Source: an uncultured Candidatus Saccharibacteria bacterium
GTDB lineage: Bacteria > Patescibacteriota > Saccharimonadia > Saccharimonadales > Saccharimonadaceae
DNA length: 10,674 nt
Reading direction: 5' to 3'
NCBI GenBank assembly: GCA_938041555.1
Contig: CALIAC010000010.1
Location: 1 to 10,674, forward strand
The position numbers were made by a program, and so were the translations under genes. Below, piece by piece: positions 6,636 to 10,063 of this stretch. Numbering within the stretch: the stretch's first letter is position 1; each line of letters opens with the position of its first letter. The notes beneath the pieces were generated by a model. The model worked only from the letters and a program-made list of their open reading frames with translations, did no database searches and was not told where the DNA came from.

Positions 6636-6832
6636 TGCAAAAATATCGATTCGCTTGGTCTCTACCTACCGCTGCTTTTCTTAAGAATGCTGCGAGGGTT
6701 GATATTCCTCACTGCCACCCCCACCAGAGCCAGAAATCGGTTATCTCAATCAATACATTACTCTATCTGAATGTAGTGATGGAAAGGGGTGGCGTAAGAG
6801 AAGGTTCAACGCATAACTGCGCGCGCTGTATG
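6636..6832 (+). ncRNA. Candidate structured RNA in the rpsP-khpA gap (ends approximate)
   Basis: This fills most of a 365-bp gap. Reading by eye from the presumed start, a rod-like fold is possible. ATGC (6687-6690) pairs with GCAT (6811-6814), and GTTGA (6698-6702) with TCAAC (6806-6810). GCCACCCC (6714-6721) pairs with GGGGTGGC (6786-6793), and TACATT (6754-6759) with AATGTA (6770-6775) at the tip. A roughly symmetric internal loop of 11 and 12 nt separates the lower and middle helices. An outer TCTACC (6661-6666) with GGTAGA (6835-6840) may close it. I do not recognise RNase P, tmRNA or SRP RNA motifs. A rod with a central bubble would resemble 6S RNA, but that is a guess. A TTG-initiated 81-codon frame also exists and looks non-coding. 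No terminator is seen, so this could instead be the khpA 5' leader. Confidence 0.3.
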
Positions 6833-6861
6833 TTGGTAGAATCCAGCCGGTATGCTACAAT
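6833..6861 (+). promoter_or_regulatory. khpA promoter
   Basis: TTGGTA (6833-6838), a 17-bp spacer, and TACAAT (6856-6861) with an upstream TGC completing an extended -10. The start is expected near 6868, giving a 50-nt leader with AAGGAGG at 6898-6904. Confidence 0.7.
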
Positions 6862-6917
6862 GAAAGCACAATCACAATAAATCTGAATGACAGCATAAGG
6901 AGGGAAAGAAGAAAGCT

Positions 6918-7298
6918 ATGGCGACAATTGATCAACAGTTTGTCGAATATGTCGTAAAGTCGCTGGTGGAACATCCAGACGACGTGGTGGTCGATCGAGT
7001 GATCGACGAGAAGGGTGTGCTACTGACACTCACCGTCAATCCGGAGGATCTCGGCCGTGTGATTGGCCGGCGGGGCAGTACGGCGCAGAGTTTGCGCACC
7101 TTGCTGCGCGCGCTTGGCACGAAAAACAGTGCTCGCTACAACCTTAAGGTGGTGAACAATGATGAGCCACACACCGCAGCATCCCAGTCTGTGGATAACT
7201 TAACCACTGATACAGTGGATAACGATGATGAGAGCGAATCGGATTTTGCAAAAAAGTCTCGCCAAGAGCTTGCAGAACTCGACGACCTTGATATATAA
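6918..7298 (+). CDS. khpA: KH-domain RNA-binding protein KhpA with an acidic C-terminal extension
   Basis: A small type-II KH protein that binds RNA, usually with KhpB/EloR, and acts in post-transcriptional control and cell-envelope functions. Residues 1-80 cover the family: DQQFVEYVVKSLVEHPDDV, then GVLLTLTVNPEDLGRVIGRRG, with the GxxG RNA-binding loop at G50-RR-G53, then TAQSLRTLLRALG and ARYNLKV. Typical KhpA ends near 75-80 aa; here a further 45 residues follow. They are Asp/Glu/Ser/Thr-rich and probably disordered, and end in a charged motif KKSRQELAELDDLDI that looks like a helix or docking peptide. AAGGAGG (6898-6904) lies 13 nt from the ATG, longer than optimal. The place after rpsP matches the widespread rpsP-khpA order, but each gene has its own promoter here. 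Confidence 0.93.
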   Translation: MATIDQQFVEYVVKSLVEHPDDVVVDRVIDEKGVLLTLTVNPEDLGRVIGRRGSTAQSLRTLLRALGTKNSARYNLKVVNNDEPHTAASQSVDNLTTDTVDNDDESESDFAKKSRQELAELDDLDI

Positions 7299-7304
7299 TA
7301 CGAT

Positions 7305-7371
7305 CAGTTCAGAAACGAACTGCGAGAAAAAATAAAAGCTCTTTGCGAGCAAACCAACAAGGTTTGAGAGC
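7305..7371 (+). other. Hairpin-rich 3' region downstream of khpA
   Basis: Two structures precede the terminator. CAGTTC (7305-7310) pairs with GAACTG (7317-7322) around a 6-nt loop. CAAACC (7350-7355) pairs with GGTTTG (7361-7366) around AACAA, extended by GCTCT (7338-7342) with AGAGC (7367-7371) across a 7-nt bulge. A competing mini-hairpin GCTC/GAGC (7338-7350) exists. Together with the terminator they could form a stable 3' end or a 3'-derived small RNA. Confidence 0.5.
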
Positions 7372-7385
7372 CTTATTTGTGCAAG

Positions 7386-7411
7386 AAAACTGCTGTGGAG
7401 GCAGTTTTTTT
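7386..7411 (+). terminator. Rho-independent terminator of khpA
   Basis: An 8-bp stem, AAAACTGC (7386-7393) with GCAGTTTT (7401-7408), a 7-nt loop, and a run of seven T (7405-7411). This is the strongest terminator in the window. Confidence 0.9.
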
Positions 7412-7446
7412 GTTGGGTGAATGTATAGTGCAGCAGAGGCTAAAGT

Positions 7447-7490
7447 GATAGCTATATGAGCTTATATAACAACGAGTTTTATATGCTATC
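7447..7490. other. Imperfect hairpin between convergent khpA and the tail-anchored gene
   Basis: GATAGC (7447-7452) pairs with GCTATC (7485-7490). After a one-base bulge, ATATGA (7454-7459) pairs with TTATAT (7479-7484), allowing G-U. The loop is about 19 nt. No T run follows on either strand, so it is a weak candidate terminator for the minus-strand gene ending at 7531. Nothing else is seen between 7412 and 7530. Confidence 0.3.
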
Positions 7491-7530
7491 CGGATGAAGT
7501 AGCGAGTGACGCCAAAAAGGTTCTCATATA

Positions 7531-7857
7531 CTACCGTAACCGGCTCAAGATATTCGTTAAGCCAGCAATGCCAGCAATAAGCAAAAGTAAGATGCCGATG
7601 ATCACAATCAGTAAACCATAATGGGGTTGGTACCTTGGTGGGTTGTAGCCGTGAGTATGGCGCGGATCGTGGTGGGTGGCTTCGGTATCAATCGAGATAT
7701 TGGCAATCGCTGGCTCCACAAGGTGTCGAGATACCGCTGCCTCACCGTCGAACTGCTCGAGGGTAATATTCTCGTTGAGCGGCGTGATGGTTGTACGTCG
7801 GCTCGATAGCTCGAGGCGCTGCGCGGTAGTATTGCCTGTCTCTGATCCAAAGTCCAT
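7531..7857 (-). CDS. Small His-rich tail-anchored membrane protein
   Basis: A 108-aa protein of no family I recognise. Residues 1-60 are soluble and polar. Residues 61-80 form a His/Pro/Tyr-rich linker (H62, H63, H67, H69, H79). Residues 81-102 are a single strongly hydrophobic helix (GLLIVIIGILLLLIAGIAGL), followed by the short basic end SRLR. With no signal peptide, this reads as a C-terminally anchored protein with a cytoplasmic N-terminal part; topology is inferred. The frame extends upstream to an ATG at 7887, but TGT-TATACT (7875-7867) lies inside that extension and places the transcript start near 7860. The ATG at 7857 is therefore preferred, as a leaderless start. It is divergent from trmD (100 bp apart) and convergent with khpA. 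It occupies the place where rimM stands in many genomes but shows no RimM similarity. Confidence 0.7.
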   Translation of the reverse strand: MDFGSETGNTTAQRLELSSRRTTITPLNENITLEQFDGEAAVSRHLVEPAIANISIDTEATHHDPRHTHGYNPPRYQPHYGLLIVIIGILLLLIAGIAGLTNILSRLR

Positions 7858-7866
7858 AGCATAACC

Positions 7867-7875
7867 AGTATAACA
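7867..7875 (-). promoter_or_regulatory. Extended -10 promoter of the tail-anchored gene (leaderless)
   Basis: Minus strand TGT-TATACT; the hexamer (7872-7867) ends 9 nt before the ATG at 7857, the same distance as in leuS. A possible TTACGC at 7895-7890 would be a weak -35 at 17 bp. Confidence 0.65.
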
Positions 7876-7920
7876 AATGAAAAACATAAGCGTAAAGACC
7901 TGAATCCCTTGCAGTATCTG

Positions 7921-7950
7921 TTAGACGCTGCTGCGGTAATTTGCTACACT
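7921..7950 (+). promoter_or_regulatory. Extended -10 promoter of trmD (leaderless)
   Basis: TGC-TACACT; the hexamer (7945-7950) ends 7 nt before the ATG at 7958. TTAGAC (7921-7926) is a possible -35 at 18 bp. AGGAGAG (7951-7957) touches the ATG with no spacing, so it cannot act as a normal Shine-Dalgarno and would be mostly untranscribed. Confidence 0.65.
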
Positions 7951-7957
7951 AGGAGAG

Positions 7958-8614
7958 ATGAAAAAATTCCAAGTGATTAGCCTATTTCCGGAGATGTTTG
8001 CTGGAGTGTTTGAGGCTTCGATGCTGTGGAAGGCGCAGCAGCGAGGCTTAGCGGAGCTAACGACAATTAATCTGCGCCAATTTGGGCTCGGCCCACGCCG
8101 CACGGTTGACGACACGCCATATGGCGGTGGCGATGGCATGCTACTACGCGTTGAGCCGCTCTGGGAAGCAGTGCGCTATGCCAAAGAGCGCGACCCGACT
8201 GCTAAAGTACTCATCATGACGCCGCGGGGTCAGCGGTGGAATCAGGCGCTTGCGCAGCAGTATAGCCAGACCGACCATGGTTACATCTTCATCTGTGGGC
8301 GCTACGAGGGGTACGACGAGCGAATTATGCGGGTGGTAGACCAAGCGCTCCGAGTGGGCGACTATGTCCTGACTGGTGGTGAGCTGCCCGCCATGACGAT
8401 TATCGACTCCATTGTGCGACTGATCCCTGGCGTCCTTGGTGGCGAGATGAGCGCAGCGATTGAGAGCTTTAGTGATGGTCAGACGCTGGAGTTCCCGCAA
8501 TACACGCGCCCAGAGGTGTGGCAGGGGATGGCAGTGCCCGAGGTATTGCTCAGTGGCCACCATGGCAACATTGCGGCTTGGCGTGCAGAGCATTCGCTGC
8601 CGGTAGACGACTAG
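7958..8614 (+). CDS. trmD: tRNA (guanine-N1)-methyltransferase
   Basis: SPOUT-class enzyme that methylates N1 of G37 next to the anticodon using S-adenosylmethionine, preventing +1 frameshifts. Motifs are in family order: PYGGGDGM (54-61), ICGRYEGYDERI (112-123), the knot VGDYVLTGGELPAM (133-146), IVRLIPGVLG with R154 (152-161), and LEFPQYTRPEVWQGM (177-191). Then comes VPEVLLSGHHGNIAAWR. The catalytic acidic residue is E178 where Haemophilus has D169; Glu also occurs in Firmicutes TrmD, so this is acceptable. The protein is 218 aa against about 243-255, ending just after AWRAEHS, so the C-terminal helical part (usually WLRRPELL and beyond) is missing. rimM and rplS, its usual neighbours, are not adjacent. 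It is monocistronic and leaderless. Confidence 0.96.
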   Translation: MKKFQVISLFPEMFAGVFEASMLWKAQQRGLAELTTINLRQFGLGPRRTVDDTPYGGGDGMLLRVEPLWEAVRYAKERDPTAKVLIMTPRGQRWNQALAQQYSQTDHGYIFICGRYEGYDERIMRVVDQALRVGDYVLTGGELPAMTIIDSIVRLIPGVLGGEMSAAIESFSDGQTLEFPQYTRPEVWQGMAVPEVLLSGHHGNIAAWRAEHSLPVDD

Positions 8615-8630
8615 CTCTGTACACACAAAA

Positions 8631-8670
8631 GAAACACCCGAGCATGCCATGAGCACTCGGGTGTTCTGTT
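8631..8670 (+). terminator. Terminator of trmD
   Basis: A 10-bp perfect stem, AACACCCGAG (8633-8642) with CTCGGGTGTT (8656-8665), a 13-nt loop, and a weak T-containing tail (CTGTT). It begins 18 nt after the stop codon. Confidence 0.8.
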
Positions 8671-8801
8671 GTGGTGGATATATCGGAGAGCGATTGATAC
8701 AAGTATGTATAAAAATGTTTATGTTTGTAACGTTCGCTCCCTCTATAGTAGCGAAGATGCGGCAGATGTGCAAGGAAATACGTGTAAAACAGGGTAATAT
8801 C

Positions 8802-8810
8802 TGATATGAT
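8802..8810 (+). promoter_or_regulatory. Extended -10 promoter of the membrane protein gene (leaderless)
   Basis: TGA-TATGAT; the hexamer (8805-8810) ends 6 nt before the ATG at 8817, so transcription should begin at or next to the start codon. No Shine-Dalgarno is present. Between the trmD terminator and this point (8671-8801) I see only a 6-bp inverted repeat, GAGCGA (8688-8693) with TCGCTC (8734-8739). Confidence 0.65.
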
Positions 8811-8816
8811 AAGGCT

Positions 8817-9314
8817 ATGAAGCAGCGTATGATTAGATTTTGGCTTGGGTTATTTCAGGCGATTTTTCCAGAGCATTTGCGGCGCGATCCTGCCTATTGG
8901 CGGCGTCTCGCGCTTGGTATTGTCGTAACGTTCTTGATCATCACGCAGCTTTTTACCTTTGAGAAGTTTGCTGATATCACGAGCGGGTGGCATATGGCTG
9001 GCGGGGGAGTGGTAGCTGCTCTCTTGGCTGGCGTATTGCCGCTGCTTGAGCTGGGCGGCTTGCCATTTTTGCTCTCAATGGATATGTCGCGGGGGTCGCG
9101 CCGTATTTCGCAGGCATGCCTAGTTGCAGTCAGTGCAGCGTGGTTTGGTGTGGCGCTGTGGTGTTTTCTCGCTGTGCCAATGAGTGAATCGGGCCTCTTT
9201 GGGGCGACCTTGCCATTACTCAATGGCTGGTGGACAGTAGTATTTACAGGCTTACTTGGTGTGGCAGTGGTGCTTGTGGTACGCGAAGCAAATGGCTTAA
9301 AAATCCACTCGTGA
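8817..9314 (+). CDS. Four-helix integral membrane protein, unknown function
   Basis: A 165-aa protein I do not recognise. A basic, amphipathic N-terminus (about residues 1-30, with two Arg pairs) precedes four hydrophobic segments: about 31-48 (LALGIVVTFLIITQLFTF), 62-86, 98-121 and 138-156. The loop at 88-97 is basic (MDMSRGSRRI) and probably cytoplasmic. The short C-terminus is also basic (REANGLKIHS), suggesting both ends inside. No catalytic or metal-binding motif is apparent. The start at 8817 is set by the extended -10 that ends 6 nt upstream. A second ATG four codons later has the same lack of a ribosome-binding site. It stands alone between trmD and tRNA-Gln. Partner and pathway cannot be inferred from position. 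Confidence 0.8.
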   Translation: MKQRMIRFWLGLFQAIFPEHLRRDPAYWRRLALGIVVTFLIITQLFTFEKFADITSGWHMAGGGVVAALLAGVLPLLELGGLPFLLSMDMSRGSRRISQACLVAVSAAWFGVALWCFLAVPMSESGLFGATLPLLNGWWTVVFTGLLGVAVVLVVREANGLKIHS

Positions 9315-9571
9315 TTGATGAACGATCAGCCTAGGGTGCCTCAATAGTAAAAAACCGCTATTAATTTTACCGCATCTCCTCCACACTCTCCGTGGAGCAC
9401 CACGGTAGTTGGTGTTTTCGAGAGTATTAGGCTTCAGTGTTAGGTTGAAATATCGCAGTCCGATCAACTTTGATCTGTCAGAAAAATAAAAAACTTGAAG
9501 AGCTAATACTTAAAATAGGTAAAGCCCGAGTGAGAGCGTGATCGAACAGACATCACAAATAAAGTCGCGAT
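9315..9571. other. Gene-free region with overlapping hairpins
   Basis: No credible coding frame on either strand. At 9379-9418 three mutually exclusive stems overlap: CTCCAC (9379-9384) with GTGGAG (9392-9397), CCGTGG (9390-9395) with CCACGG (9400-9405), and CACCA (9398-9402) with TGGTG (9410-9414). The last is followed by TTTT and could be a weak terminator for the membrane protein gene. GTAAAA (9347-9352) can also pair with TTTTAC (9365-9370). The rest (9420-9571) is AT-rich and shows nothing I can name. Confidence 0.4.
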
Positions 9572-9603
9572 AAAAAATTACCAGCCGACAAAAGGCTGGT
9601 AAT
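9572..9603 (-). terminator. Rho-independent terminator of tRNA-Gln
   Basis: A 10-bp perfect stem, ATTACCAGCC (9577-9586) with GGCTGGTAAT (9594-9603), a 7-nt loop, and on the minus strand a run of six U from the A tract at 9572-9577. It lies 10 nt beyond the tRNA 3' end. Confidence 0.9.
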
Positions 9604-9613
9604 AATGATAGCT

Positions 9614-9688
9614 TGGCTGGGCCGGAGGGATTCGAACCCCCGAATGCCAGGACCAAAACCTGGTGCCTTACCACTTGGCGACGGCCCA
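9614..9688 (-). tRNA. tRNA-Gln (anticodon TTG)
   Basis: Read on the minus strand, the acceptor stem TGGGCCG (9688-9682) pairs with CGGCCCA (9624-9618). The D arm is CGCCAAGTGGTAAGGC. The anticodon stem CCAGG/CCTGG encloses the loop TTTTGGT with anticodon TTG, reading CAA (and CAG by wobble). There is no long variable arm, and the T arm contains GGTTCGAATCC. The discriminator is G9617 and CCA is encoded (9616-9614). The U1-A72 end of the acceptor stem is typical of bacterial tRNA-Gln. It has its own promoter and terminator. Confidence 0.97.
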
Positions 9689-9708
9689 TCACTGCGTGGC
9701 GCCTCCGT

Positions 9709-9737
9709 ATTGTACCATGCTTGCGAGAGTGGATCAA
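9709..9737 (-). promoter_or_regulatory. tRNA-Gln promoter
   Basis: On the minus strand TTGATC (9737-9732), a 17-bp spacer, and TACAAT (9714-9709) with TGG just upstream forming an extended -10. The start near 9702 would leave a 5' leader of about 14 nt for RNase P to remove. Confidence 0.8.
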
Positions 9738-9911
9738 TAGTGCGTAGTTTGTCAGGGCTGCGCTTTATATTGAATGTAGAGACTCTGTGATTGATCGACT
9801 TTTGGTGGGTTGCGGTGTTGCTGAATAAAAATAACAACAAATTGCTCCGACCACAGTCACATGCTTCATATAACAGAGGTCGTGCCAGTGTATCGGTTGT
9901 GAATATTACGC
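9738..9911. other. Intergenic stretch without a recognised feature
   Basis: This lies between the divergent tRNA-Gln and nrdD promoters. Both strands were read. Open frames here are the flanks of one that runs through the tRNA and are not coding. I see no clear hairpin, repeat or binding site. Confidence 0.5.
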
Positions 9912-9940
9912 TTGACCCACAGTATATAGAGTAGTATAGT
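9912..9940 (+). promoter_or_regulatory. nrdD promoter
   Basis: TTGACC (9912-9917), a 17-bp spacer, and TATAGT (9935-9940), both 5 of 6 to the sigma-70 consensus. The predicted start near 9947 gives a leader of about 117 nt before the nrdD ATG. Confidence 0.75.
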
Positions 9941-9965
9941 GCATAGTAAGCGCTATATATGGTGT
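9919..9965 (+). promoter_or_regulatory. Two tandem NrdR-box-like sites over the nrdD promoter
   Basis: Against the known NrdR box ACACWATATATWGTGT, the site at 9919-9934 (acagtatatagagtag) matches 12 of 16 and the one at 9950-9965 (gcgctatatatggtgt) matches 13 of 16. Their starts are 31 bp apart, three helical turns, which is the usual NrdR spacing. Box 1 fills the -35/-10 spacer; box 2 covers the predicted start. NrdR is an ATP/dATP-sensing repressor of ribonucleotide reductase genes, so dATP-dependent repression is inferred. nrdR itself is not in the window. Confidence 0.7.
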
Positions 9966-10020
9966 CTATGACACTAGTAACTGATGCTTGCACAATCATA
10001 AAAAACGAGGATAAATACTC

Positions 10021-10053
10021 ATGCCGTGGCGCACGTGCTGCTACGGCAAGTAA
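10021..10053 (+). CDS. Possible 10-codon leader peptide upstream of nrdD
   Basis: ATG at 10021 to TAA at 10051-10053 encodes MPWRTCCYGK. GAGG at 10007-10010 lies 10 nt upstream. The stop is immediately before the nrdD GGGAGG site, so the ORF could couple to nrdD translation, and its codons overlap a strong hairpin. It is short enough to be a chance frame. Confidence 0.2.
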   Translation: MPWRTCCYGK

Positions 10054-10060
10054 AGGGAGG
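10022..10060 (+). promoter_or_regulatory. Leader hairpin and ribosome-binding site of nrdD
   Basis: TGCCGTGGCG (10022-10031) pairs with TGCTACGGCA (10039-10048), 10 bp including two G-U pairs, with the 7-nt loop CACGTGC. It ends 6 nt before GGGAGG (10055-10060), which is only 3 nt from the ATG at 10064. The hairpin has no T run, so it is not a terminator and may control ribosome access or mRNA stability. Confidence 0.5.
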
Positions 10061-10063
10061 GAT

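Noticed and set aside
6635..6880. TTG-initiated 81-codon frame downstream of the extended -10 at 6621
   Set aside because: Composition is unlike the neighbouring genes, there is no ribosome-binding site, and the end overlaps the khpA promoter. A structured RNA is a better reading.
7190..7222. Two DnaA-box-like sites, TGTGGATAA (7190-7198) and AGTGGATAA (7214-7222)
   Set aside because: They lie inside khpA and encode a repeated Val-Asp-Asn in the acidic tail; only two copies and no AT-rich unwinding region or dnaA/dnaN nearby, so no origin is called.
8489..8491. Glu178 in TrmD in place of the catalytic Asp known from Haemophilus
   Set aside because: Glu at this position also occurs in Firmicutes TrmD, so it is ordinary variation.
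9553..9999. Minus-strand open frame of 148 codons
   Set aside because: It reads straight through tRNA-Gln, its promoter and its terminator; low-complexity content, no start signal.
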